Positions 8,702 through 16,923 of a stretch of 64,000 nucleotides of DNA are shown piece by piece. Positions within the stretch are counted from its first letter, which is position 1; each line of letters starts with the position of its first letter. This DNA is from Coprobacter fastidiosus (GTDB lineage Bacteria > Bacteroidota > Bacteroidia > Bacteroidales > Coprobacteraceae). The notes beneath the pieces are model-generated. The model was not told the DNA's origin. It worked only from the letters and a program-made list of their open reading frames with translations, and did not search any database. The position numbers were made by a program, and so were the translations under genes. Location of the stretch: contig NZ_AP028032.1 of the NCBI RefSeq assembly GCF_030296935.1, forward strand, positions 1,302,001 through 1,366,000, in the 5' to 3' direction.

Positions 8702-9423
8702 GACTGTACATTCTATTTTTATTCTGTACATATTTATTTTTTACCGGTACGGTATCGGCACAGTCCGGTATGTCCCCAAAAAAATTATTCAATTGGGGAG
8801 TCCGTATCGGAGTAAACGCCCCTTTCGTCGATATGCGAAAAAGTCAAATCAACGGTATAAAAATAGAAGAACCGTCAACAAATTCAAAAATGGGGATTCT
8901 CATATCCCTGTTTGCCCGAACCAATTTCAATAAACATTATCTTCAACTCGAAGCAGAAACGCATTATATGCGTTATCGGATGAGTCCGAGACCCGAATCG
9001 GTCATTACCGACGGATCTATCGGGTACATGGAAGGAATAACGGTCGGTAATAGAATTTATTCTTTAGACATACCTTTATTATACGGATATAACTTCATCA
9101 AACAAGGTCCGTACGAGTTGTCTTTTTTTGCTGGTCCAAAACTTAAATATCTATATAAGAAAAAGAGCGAACTCTCCGCACCGGAAACGTATGAATTTGT
9201 CATGGATGAACACATCCGTCCGTTAACTGCAAATTTCGTTTTGGGACTTGGAACATCCATCTCTCGCTTTTTTATCGATTTTCGCTATGAATTCGGAATT
9301 ACAAACCTCACACATCCTACGACATACGTCCTCTATAAAGACGGAATAAATATATCAGAAGGAAACATTTATTTAAAAAGAGGTATTAATCTTCTCAGTT
9401 TTTCGGTCGGTATTATTTTATAA
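8698..9423 (+). CDS. Outer-membrane beta-barrel protein, PorT-like
   Basis: The start at 8698 (ATGA overlap with the flavin reductase stop) gives a clean signal peptide ending ...TVSAQ and a 241-aa protein. The body shows repeated amphipathic beta strands (LFNWGVRIGVNAPF, KHYLQLEAETHYMRY, YSLDIPLLYGYNF, ELSFFAGPKLKYLY, FFIDFRYEFGITNL) and ends in a hydrophobic strand, typical of PorT/porin-family barrels. PorT belongs to the T9SS assembly in Porphyromonas, and T9SS-tailed proteins occur elsewhere in this window. The precise PorT identity is not proven by sequence reading. Confidence 0.7.
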   Translation: MRLYILFLFCTYLFFTGTVSAQSGMSPKKLFNWGVRIGVNAPFVDMRKSQINGIKIEEPSTNSKMGILISLFARTNFNKHYLQLEAETHYMRYRMSPRPESVITDGSIGYMEGITVGNRIYSLDIPLLYGYNFIKQGPYELSFFAGPKLKYLYKKKSELSAPETYEFVMDEHIRPLTANFVLGLGTSISRFFIDFRYEFGITNLTHPTTYVLYKDGINISEGNIYLKRGINLLSFSVGIIL

Positions 9424-9438
9424 GAACAACGAAAAAGG

Positions 9439-9446
9439 TATCTTTG
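9439..9446 (+). promoter_or_regulatory. -7 box for glyA
   Basis: TATCTTTG is an exact TAnnTTTG match 41 nt upstream of the glyA ATG, so glyA can be transcribed separately from the pyr genes. Confidence 0.6.
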
Positions 9447-9487
9447 CACAACGAAAACATAAACACCATCTTATATAAAGCACAACA

Positions 9488-10768
9488 ATGAAAAGAGACA
9501 ATGCTATTTTCGACATTATCGAACAAGAACATCAAAGGCAACTGAAGGGAATAGAACTCATCGCTTCAGAGAATTTTGTAAGTGATCAAGTAATGCAAGC
9601 TATGGGATCTTGCCTAACCAACAAATATGCAGAAGGATATCCCGGAAAGAGATATTACGGCGGATGTGAGGTAATAGACCAAAGTGAACAAATCGCAATA
9701 GACAGAATCAAAGAAATTTTCGGAGCAGAATGGGCTAATGTGCAACCGCATTCCGGAGCACAGGCCAATATGGCTGTTTTCATGGCAGTGTTGAATCCCG
9801 GAGATAAGTTCCTCGGGTTAAATTTATCTCACGGAGGGCATTTATCTCATGGTTCACCTGTTAACTTTTCAGGGCTGATGTTCCAGCCACTGGAATACGG
9901 TGTAAAAGAAGATACCGGATATGTGGATTACGATATGATGGAAGAAGTCGCCCTTCGTGAACGTCCGAAATTAATCATCGGTGGAGCTTCGGCTTATTCT
10001 CGCGAATGGGATTATGCTCGCATGCGCAAAATCGCAGATGAAATAGGAGCTATTTTCATGATAGACATGGCTCATCCTGCAGGACTTATTGCTGCCGGAT
10101 TATTGGATAATCCGTTAAAATATGCACACATAGTAACCTCTACGACTCATAAAACCTTGCGTGGACCTCGTGGCGGAATCATTTTATTAGGAAAAGATTT
10201 TGACAATCCTTGGGGAAAAACAACTCCTAAAGGAGAAATCAAGAAAATGTCAGCGCTTCTTGATTCTGCAGTATTCCCCGGAGTGCAAGGTGGACCGTTG
10301 GAACACGTTATTGCAGCTAAAGCCGTTTCATTCGGAGAAGCATTGCAACCAGAATATAAAGCTTATCAGATGCAAGTCAAGAAAAATGCCGCAGTTATGG
10401 CTCAAGCGTTTATGGATAAGGGATACAAGATTATTTCAAACGGAACGGATAATCATTGCATGCTGATTGATCTCCGTACAAAATTCCCTGAACTTACCGG
10501 TAAAGTTGCCGAGAAAGTTCTGGTCGAAGCAGATATTACCGTAAATAAAAATATGGTTCCTTTCGACAGCCGTTCACCATTCCAGACATCCGGTATTCGT
10601 ATAGGAACTCCGGCGATTACGACACGAGGAGCAAAAGAAGATCTCATGCTCGAAATCGTTGAAATGATAGATACTGTTTTAGCTCATCCTGAAGATGGAA
10701 ACATTATTAAAGCCGTTCGTGAAAAAGTGAACCAAACAATGAAATCATATCCCATCTTCGCTTATTAA
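9488..10768 (+). CDS. glyA: Serine hydroxymethyltransferase
   Basis: This 426-aa PLP enzyme interconverts serine and glycine while charging tetrahydrofolate with a one-carbon unit. Diagnostic parts are [10 protein letters not shown] near the N terminus, [15 protein letters not shown], and the PLP-lysine motif [14 protein letters not shown] (~residues 219-232). Full family length and well conserved. It has its own promoter box and a very strong terminator. Confidence 0.97.
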   Translation: MKRDNAIFDIIEQEHQRQLKGIELIASENFVSDQVMQAMGSCLTNKYAEGYPGKRYYGGCEVIDQSEQIAIDRIKEIFGAEWANVQPHSGAQANMAVFMAVLNPGDKFLGLNLSHGGHLSHGSPVNFSGLMFQPLEYGVKEDTGYVDYDMMEEVALRERPKLIIGGASAYSREWDYARMRKIADEIGAIFMIDMAHPAGLIAAGLLDNPLKYAHIVTSTTHKTLRGPRGGIILLGKDFDNPWGKTTPKGEIKKMSALLDSAVFPGVQGGPLEHVIAAKAVSFGEALQPEYKAYQMQVKKNAAVMAQAFMDKGYKIISNGTDNHCMLIDLRTKFPELTGKVAEKVLVEADITVNKNMVPFDSRSPFQTSGIRIGTPAITTRGAKEDLMLEIVEMIDTVLAHPEDGNIIKAVREKVNQTMKSYPIFAY

Positions 10769-10781
10769 TTCCTTAATTAAT

Positions 10782-10831
10782 AAAAATGCAAAAGAGGAGA
10801 ATAATTAATTATTCTCCTCTTTTGCATTTTT
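10782..10831 (+). terminator. Terminator after glyA: perfect 25-bp palindrome
   Basis: The 25 bases 10782-10806 are the exact reverse complement of 10807-10831, centred on AATT. The 3' arm ends in ATTTTT, giving a classical terminator in either direction. Confidence 0.88.
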
Positions 10832-11255
10832 ATACTGAAGATAAACAACGTTAAAGAAAAATCACTTCAAATCAATATCCGAATTTTTTTTGTATATTTG
10901 AAATATTGGAGTTTATTCTACTCAAAATATATGAGTTTGTCTAAATTTTACCCGGGTCAAGTTTAAAAGTTTCTTTCAAGGATATTTTATTGTTTTCACT
11001 TGTCAAATAGCAAGACAAGTGAAAACGGAAAGAAAGACTGGAAAAAAATGCAAAGAGGTCCTTATCGAAAAATTCAGACAGACTTAAAAAATTCAAAACG
11101 GATTGTTCCGGATCATTCATAATCATACGCATACATAGATCCAATAATTTTCAGCGTATCTTAATCATAGAAAACAAACAACTAATAAAAAACTTGTTTG
11201 TTATTATTAATCAGCCGGTAAAATACTTTTAATAACTATATAAATAAAATAGCCT
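10832..11255. other. Intergenic region containing a MITE-like repeat copy
   Basis: No supported gene. TATATTTG at 10893-10900 matches the -7 consensus on the plus strand but lies 360 nt from the next start. Most of the rest is the degenerate repeat described at 10932-11090. Confidence 0.5.
10932..11090. repeat. MITE-like element, near-complete copy
   Basis: The left end (ATGAGTTTGTCTAAATTTTAC) and right end (AAAATTCAGACAGACTTAAAAA, 11069-11090) are inverted-repeat partners. The interior aligns by eye with the copies at 51236 and 36873 (for example CCGGGTCAAGTTTAAAAGTTTCT against the CGGGTCAGCTTTGAG.. stretch). It also contains a 13-bp hairpin, GTTTTCACTTGTC against GACAAGTGAAAAC. It has no coding capacity of its own. 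Confidence 0.6.
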
Positions 11256-13340
11256 ATGAAACAGAAAAAAATACTAACTCTCACACTCTCTCAACTAAAG
11301 CAACTATATAAACAAGAACTTCCTGCACTTATATCAATCGTGCAAAATAGTCCCAATGAAGAAAAATTCAAGATACAATTAAATGCATTTATAGATACTA
11401 TACCGACAAACAATACTCAAGAAACGATCAAAATGTTGATAGACTACGATGGAAAATCTATCTTCGAACTCTCTACGGGACAAAACATCCAAATAAAAAC
11501 AATCTCTCTCTTATATCGATTTCTCACAGAAAATTTAAACGACGAAGAAACTCCAACAGATTTATTCATCGATCTATATTTTCTATTTAAAGGATCAGAA
11601 AACAATTATACCTCCCCATCTTTACAACAAATCAAAAAACGTACACACCGATGGGAAAGCGGTCTGGATAAGAAAGTAATAGAAATTCGGGAACAAAACA
11701 AAGAACGAATTTTACATATTCTGATACAAAAAATCGAAAATAGGAAAACTGCGTCTCGTTATCATTTCGAATCTGACCTAAACTATAATGAAAAATACGA
11801 ACTTGTCAAAGAATGGTGGAACGACTTCAGATTTCATCTTTCGACAGCCGTAAAAAGTCCCAAAGAACTGAATAGATTTTTAGGAAATTCTCTCTCTGAC
11901 GAAACCATGTATCTATTGCAACGGGCAAAAAAAATCGGAATGCCATTCTTTGTCACTCCGTATTATCTTTCACTATTAAATATAAATGAAGAAGGATATA
12001 ATGATATTTCTATACGTAGTTATATCTTATATTCTCCCGAACTAGTCGAAACATACGGCCATATAAAAGCTTGGGAAAAAGAAGATATTGTAAAAGACGG
12101 AAGGCCAAATGCTGCCGGGTGGTTGCTTCCTGAAGGTCATAATATTCACAGACGTTATCCGGAAGTGGCAATTCTCATACCTGATACAATGGGACGAGCC
12201 TGTGGAGGTTTATGTGCGTCTTGTCAAAGAATGTATGATTTTCAAAGTGAACGGCTAAACTTCGAATTCGAAAATTTACGCCCGAAAGAAAGCTGGGAGA
12301 AAAAACTCAAACGACTAATGGACTATTTCGAAACGGATACTCAATTACGCGATATACTCATTACCGGAGGCGATGCATTAATGAGTCAGAACAAAACTTT
12401 ACGCAATATATTAGAAGCGGTTTACCGAATGGCTGTCCGTAAACGTAAAGCAAACAAAAATCGTCCTGAAGGAGAAAAATATGCAGAGCTGCAACGCATC
12501 CGGTTAGGATCACGTCTTCTGGCTTATTTGCCGATGCGCATCGACCAAGAATTGATCGACATACTTAAAGAGTTCAAAGAAAAAGCTTCCGCAATCGGTG
12601 TCAAGCAATTTATTATACAAACACATTTTCAAACACCGCTTGAAGTCACTCCCGAAGCTAAAAATGCTATCCGAAAAATACTATCCGCCGGATGGTTGAT
12701 TACTAACCAGCTCGTATATACAGTGGCTGCTTCCCGCCGAGGACACACAACTCGTCTTCGCCAGATTCTTAATCATTTAGGAGTAGTCTGTTACTATACC
12801 TTTTCGGTAAAAGGATTTAACGAGAATCATGCCGTATTTACTCCTAACAGCCGTTCCTTGCAAGAACAACACGAAGAAAAAATTTATGGCAACCTTTCTG
12901 CCGAGCAAGCAAAAGAATTGTGTTCTATCCTCGAATCCGGAGAAAATACAGCGAATAGTCTCCGTTCTTTCTTGAGCAAATATCATCTACCTTTTGCCGC
13001 TACAGACAGAAATGTGTTAAATCTCCCGGGAATAGGTAAAAGCATGACATTCCAAACGATCGGAATTACTGAAGATGGGAAACGAATATTACGCTTCGAT
13101 CACGATCATACCCGTAAACACAGTCCGATTATCGATAAAATGGAATATGTCTATATCAAAGAAAACAAATCTATTGCAGAATATTTGCGCCAGCTCATAA
13201 AAATAGGAGAAGATGCCGAAGATTATGCAACAATCTGGAAATATTATCAAGGAGAAACAGAACCCCGTTTCAAACTCTATGAATATCCGGAACTTCCATT
13301 TCAAGTAACAAAACAAATCAGTAATTTGATTATAAACTAA
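11256..13340 (+). CDS. KamA-family radical SAM protein (lysine 2,3-aminomutase-like)
   Basis: This 694-aa protein has the radical-SAM cluster motif CGGLCASC (C316, C320, C323), then ILITGGDALMS and an IQTHFQTPLEVTPEA segment matching the core of lysine 2,3-aminomutases. The canonical PLP-binding PGGGGK is replaced by PGIGKS (K595), which keeps the lysine. It is much longer than the usual ~420 aa, with ~240 extra N-terminal residues lacking a recognisable motif. The reaction is probably a PLP/SAM amino-group migration on an amino acid, but the substrate is not determinable. It is a single-gene unit ending in a strong terminator. Confidence 0.82.
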   Translation: MKQKKILTLTLSQLKQLYKQELPALISIVQNSPNEEKFKIQLNAFIDTIPTNNTQETIKMLIDYDGKSIFELSTGQNIQIKTISLLYRFLTENLNDEETPTDLFIDLYFLFKGSENNYTSPSLQQIKKRTHRWESGLDKKVIEIREQNKERILHILIQKIENRKTASRYHFESDLNYNEKYELVKEWWNDFRFHLSTAVKSPKELNRFLGNSLSDETMYLLQRAKKIGMPFFVTPYYLSLLNINEEGYNDISIRSYILYSPELVETYGHIKAWEKEDIVKDGRPNAAGWLLPEGHNIHRRYPEVAILIPDTMGRACGGLCASCQRMYDFQSERLNFEFENLRPKESWEKKLKRLMDYFETDTQLRDILITGGDALMSQNKTLRNILEAVYRMAVRKRKANKNRPEGEKYAELQRIRLGSRLLAYLPMRIDQELIDILKEFKEKASAIGVKQFIIQTHFQTPLEVTPEAKNAIRKILSAGWLITNQLVYTVAASRRGHTTRLRQILNHLGVVCYYTFSVKGFNENHAVFTPNSRSLQEQHEEKIYGNLSAEQAKELCSILESGENTANSLRSFLSKYHLPFAATDRNVLNLPGIGKSMTFQTIGITEDGKRILRFDHDHTRKHSPIIDKMEYVYIKENKSIAEYLRQLIKIGEDAEDYATIWKYYQGETEPRFKLYEYPELPFQVTKQISNLIIN

Positions 13341-13354
13341 CTACGGAGAAAAAA

Positions 13355-13393
13355 TTATTCTGAATAATACTTTATTTGTATTATTCAGAATAA
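13355..13393. terminator. Bidirectional terminator between KamA-like and GH2 genes
   Basis: A perfect 16-bp stem (TTATTCTGAATAATAC against GTATTATTCAGAATAA) has a 7-nt loop. It serves the plus-strand KamA-like gene and the converging minus-strand glycosidase cluster. Confidence 0.85.
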
Positions 13394-13412
13394 CCAGCCT
13401 AACCCTTAACAC

Positions 13413-16400
13413 CTAAAATTCTACAATTTCCATATAATCGATATTCCAACCTTCTATACCTAAGACAGGATTCTCTCCTTGTAAATCTTTTGCATTAAAC
13501 TCAAGAATCACTTGCTTGGTCTCTCCCGGTAATAAAGAAAAATAATTATCACTATAATAAACCGGAAGCACCCGTTCTTTTGATCTATCACGCAAAACTT
13601 TCAAACGAGTCATCAACGCAATATTCTTTCCTACATTTTTAATATCGACCGTCAAAAATACCTTTCCTCCACTTTTTTCCCAATAAAGACTATATTGCAG
13701 GTCGGCCGGAAACATATTCGACAAATCGGAATACTCTTGATACTCATTTCCCCTCCAGTAAAAATTATCGGCAATAATTTTATTTCCGTCTTTCAGTTCC
13801 AATTTTATAAAATGAACCGGAGAAAGTTTTTTCGGATAAACGATAGACATGCAATCCGTAACGGTATCAGATCCGGAATCCAGTCGTACAGAATCTCGCA
13901 ACATCAAAGTACCGTCCATATTATAGATAAGCACTTCTGCAATCAAATTTTTATATCCTTGGCGAGTATTATTCGCAACTTTGACTTTATCAAGCTGACT
14001 ATCCCACAGAATATGTAACGGTTCTAAAGCTTTTTTACAACCATAATAACCGGCTGTCTGATCAAGGTAATAATCATAAGTCTGCCATACAGTGCTCGGC
14101 CATGCAGACTGACTCATCCACATTAACATACCATTACTCTGAGCACCGACAAAAGATTCGAACATAGCCTTATGATTTTCCATATTGACCATCTGCGCTT
14201 TCTTGCAAAAATCCTGCAAATCTGAGGCCTTGCCATAACGGTTCACTGCATTCATAAAACCGGATGCACCTTGCGCCGAATGAATACAAAAATCATGTAG
14301 CCCCCAGACATCATTCACCGGCCAATATTTATCTTCCGGCAACATCTTCTTCATACTTTCTATTGAGGGGATATTAGGCATTCCCATCTCCGAGTGAAGT
14401 TTCCTATGCGTTCTTATCTTAAAATAATGCCTCGGATTCTGAACGCTGTAAGGTCCAAATCCAGAAACCGTACCGGTCGCAGAATGAGGTATATACAAAC
14501 GAGTTCCGTCCAACAAAGATGTCTGCTCTCGCAACGCCTTATTTAATGTTTCCGGAGGATTACCCTCATTGCGTCCGCAATACAAAGCTATCGAAGGATG
14601 ATTTCTAAAATGTTTTATTTTATCGACAGCATTCTTCATAAACATCTTTTCATCATTCGGATTAGGGCCATCTCCCGGATTAGCTAACCAAAAATCATCC
14701 CAAACCATAACTCCATATTTATCACAAGCCCGATAAAAATCCTCATCTCCAGTCATTCCTACCCAATTACGGATCATATTGAAATTTTCTTCCTTATGTA
14801 AACGAACCCGAACATCATATCCCTCTTTATCCAATCGAAGCATAGACTCGCTAAGTCCCCAATTGCCCCCTCTGAAAAATATACGAGTACCGTTTACATA
14901 CGTTTTCAAGACACCGTCACTATCATCATAACTCATCTCCCGTATTCCGAAAGGTATAGTTTTCTTATCGGATACACCTCCGTTCGCCACAAAAGATAAT
15001 TCGAGCGAGTACATATTCTGTTCACCATAACCGTTAGGCCACCACAAATCGGGATTTTCGATACATAACTGAGGCAAGGTATTTTTATCCAAGACCAAAT
15101 CTTTATGTTCAAAAGCATTCAATGACACGCTCCGGCTAAAACGGATATTTCCCGGATTGATTATTCCCATCAATTTTCCCTTACAAGCCCTGTCCGAATG
15201 ATTTTGTAATTCGACTCTTAAAGTCAAATCAGCAGAGGACAAATCTGGCAAAGGCAAATCCGATATAATAAAAGGATCAATCAAAGAAACATCGTTGGTA
15301 GCCGAAATAAACACATCATCCTGTATTCCTATATTTCTACCTCGCATCGTCGGTAACCAATCCCAGCCCACACTGGCGTGAATCGTCGGATTATCAGCTC
15401 CCAGCACTCCTCCATTTTTCCCGGCACTATTTAAACTTTGTACAGTTATCTGTCCCGGAGTATCATTTTTATGAATATATACTGCAATACACGCCTTTTC
15501 ACCTGAAACGACATAAGGAGTTATATCGAATTTTCCACGAATAAAAGCACCCTTTATATCTCCAACACGATGTCCGTTTACAAAAACATCGGCTTTCCAA
15601 TTAATTCCGTTAAAATTAAGCCAGATTCTTTTCCCTTTATACTTATTAGGAACAATAAAAGTTGTACGATACCAAAAATCTGCAGTAAAAAAAGCATCTG
15701 ATATTTGCAGTTGTTGATCTCCAAAATTAGGATCGGGAATAGCTCCTATATTCAAATAACTGGTCAACACCGTTCCCGGAACTGTAGCGATGATCCAATC
15801 CCGGTCATCAAATACCGGATCAGAAACCTCAAGACCATCTAATTTCACCAAACTTGCACGCTGCACTTTCCAATTTCCTCCGGTCAAATAATAAGCCCCT
15901 TCTTTTCCCATATACGGAACAGCCATTTGTTTCGGGATTACTCCTCCCGTCCCATAAACTTCCATCTCTGCCAAAGAATAATGCTCCGAAATACCGTCTG
16001 TCATATATAGCCTCACATATTTCGCAGTTGCCGTAGTCAGTTTTATTTCTTCTATCCCTCCTTTTCCCTCATTCGTTGAATACAGCGAACGCCAATTGCG
16101 TTTATCAGTAGAAAATTGAATTTGATATGACCGTGCAAACTCTTCTCCCCAAAACAACTTTACTTTATTGATCCGACAAATCGTCCCCAAATCAATATAA
16201 ACCCATTGATCCTCCTTTCCGGCACTCTCCCATTTACTCGAAAAAACAGACCGATCGATTCGACTGACATTTTTCTCGAACAAGTCTATCTCAGACAATT
16301 GAGTACGGTTGTCCCCTCTATTTTCTGTAATATCGAGCCTATACATTCTATACGCACTCGTGTTCTTTACTGTAAAAGAAAGAGACTCTTTCCGTTTGTT

Positions 16401-16913
16401 AAAACGAATATCGGAACGCATATCTAACAAAGTCCAATTCTTACCATCATTCGATCCCGAAAATGTCCAATTTTTCGGATCTCTTTTTTCATCATCATTG
16501 GCAGAAGTCAAGACATAACGATCTATTATATAAGACGCTTCATTTGCAAATTCATACTGAATCCAACCCTCCGAATGGAATGTCAAATATTTTGAATTCG
16601 GTGATCCGTCAAACAGATTTTCAGGAGATTCTCCAGATGGAAAATCTGAATATTGTACCGTAATTTTCGAATCTCCCTGAACATCCGTATTTCCATCAGT
16701 AATTAAATGAGCCGTATAATCAAAATTCGAACATGAAGAATGATAAGCAGCCCTATTCAATGCTAAATTACGGACTTGCACAGAATTATCCGGGACAAAC
16801 GATATAGGGGAAACTATATTTTGACCTTGCAAAGTTCCTCCCACACAAAAGAATAATATACCCCAATATCTCAAAAATCCGGTGAGAGAAGATCTTTTTA
16901 TTTTTTGAATCAC
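13413..16913 (-). CDS. GH2 glycoside hydrolase (beta-mannosidase / exo-glucosaminidase type) with F5/8 C carbohydrate-binding domains
   Basis: This 1,166-aa secreted protein has a signal peptide ending near ...GTLQGQ. Two F5/8 type C (discoidin) modules follow (~50-215 and ~225-325), then a GH2 sugar-binding jelly roll (~345-500), Ig-like domains and the TIM barrel. Catalytic candidates are the glutamate in CGRNEGNPP (~780, acid/base) and the one in HSEMGMPNIPS (~842, nucleophile). WDDFWLANPGDGPNPND resembles exo-beta-glucosaminidases and endo-beta-mannosidases of GH2 rather than lacZ. It starts 10 nt after the GH31 gene and is last in the minus-strand cluster. Substrate not proven. Confidence 0.85.
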   Translation of the reverse strand: MIQKIKRSSLTGFLRYWGILFFCVGGTLQGQNIVSPISFVPDNSVQVRNLALNRAAYHSSCSNFDYTAHLITDGNTDVQGDSKITVQYSDFPSGESPENLFDGSPNSKYLTFHSEGWIQYEFANEASYIIDRYVLTSANDDEKRDPKNWTFSGSNDGKNWTLLDMRSDIRFNKRKESLSFTVKNTSAYRMYRLDITENRGDNRTQLSEIDLFEKNVSRIDRSVFSSKWESAGKEDQWVYIDLGTICRINKVKLFWGEEFARSYQIQFSTDKRNWRSLYSTNEGKGGIEEIKLTTATAKYVRLYMTDGISEHYSLAEMEVYGTGGVIPKQMAVPYMGKEGAYYLTGGNWKVQRASLVKLDGLEVSDPVFDDRDWIIATVPGTVLTSYLNIGAIPDPNFGDQQLQISDAFFTADFWYRTTFIVPNKYKGKRIWLNFNGINWKADVFVNGHRVGDIKGAFIRGKFDITPYVVSGEKACIAVYIHKNDTPGQITVQSLNSAGKNGGVLGADNPTIHASVGWDWLPTMRGRNIGIQDDVFISATNDVSLIDPFIISDLPLPDLSSADLTLRVELQNHSDRACKGKLMGIINPGNIRFSRSVSLNAFEHKDLVLDKNTLPQLCIENPDLWWPNGYGEQNMYSLELSFVANGGVSDKKTIPFGIREMSYDDSDGVLKTYVNGTRIFFRGGNWGLSESMLRLDKEGYDVRVRLHKEENFNMIRNWVGMTGDEDFYRACDKYGVMVWDDFWLANPGDGPNPNDEKMFMKNAVDKIKHFRNHPSIALYCGRNEGNPPETLNKALREQTSLLDGTRLYIPHSATGTVSGFGPYSVQNPRHYFKIRTHRKLHSEMGMPNIPSIESMKKMLPEDKYWPVNDVWGLHDFCIHSAQGASGFMNAVNRYGKASDLQDFCKKAQMVNMENHKAMFESFVGAQSNGMLMWMSQSAWPSTVWQTYDYYLDQTAGYYGCKKALEPLHILWDSQLDKVKVANNTRQGYKNLIAEVLIYNMDGTLMLRDSVRLDSGSDTVTDCMSIVYPKKLSPVHFIKLELKDGNKIIADNFYWRGNEYQEYSDLSNMFPADLQYSLYWEKSGGKVFLTVDIKNVGKNIALMTRLKVLRDRSKERVLPVYYSDNYFSLLPGETKQVILEFNAKDLQGENPVLGIEGWNIDYMEIVEF

Positions 16914-16923
16914 GTGTAACGCT

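Noticed and set aside
10941-11144. 67-codon minus-strand frame
   Set aside because: It lies almost wholly inside the MITE-like repeat, has no promoter or family and its composition reflects the repeat.
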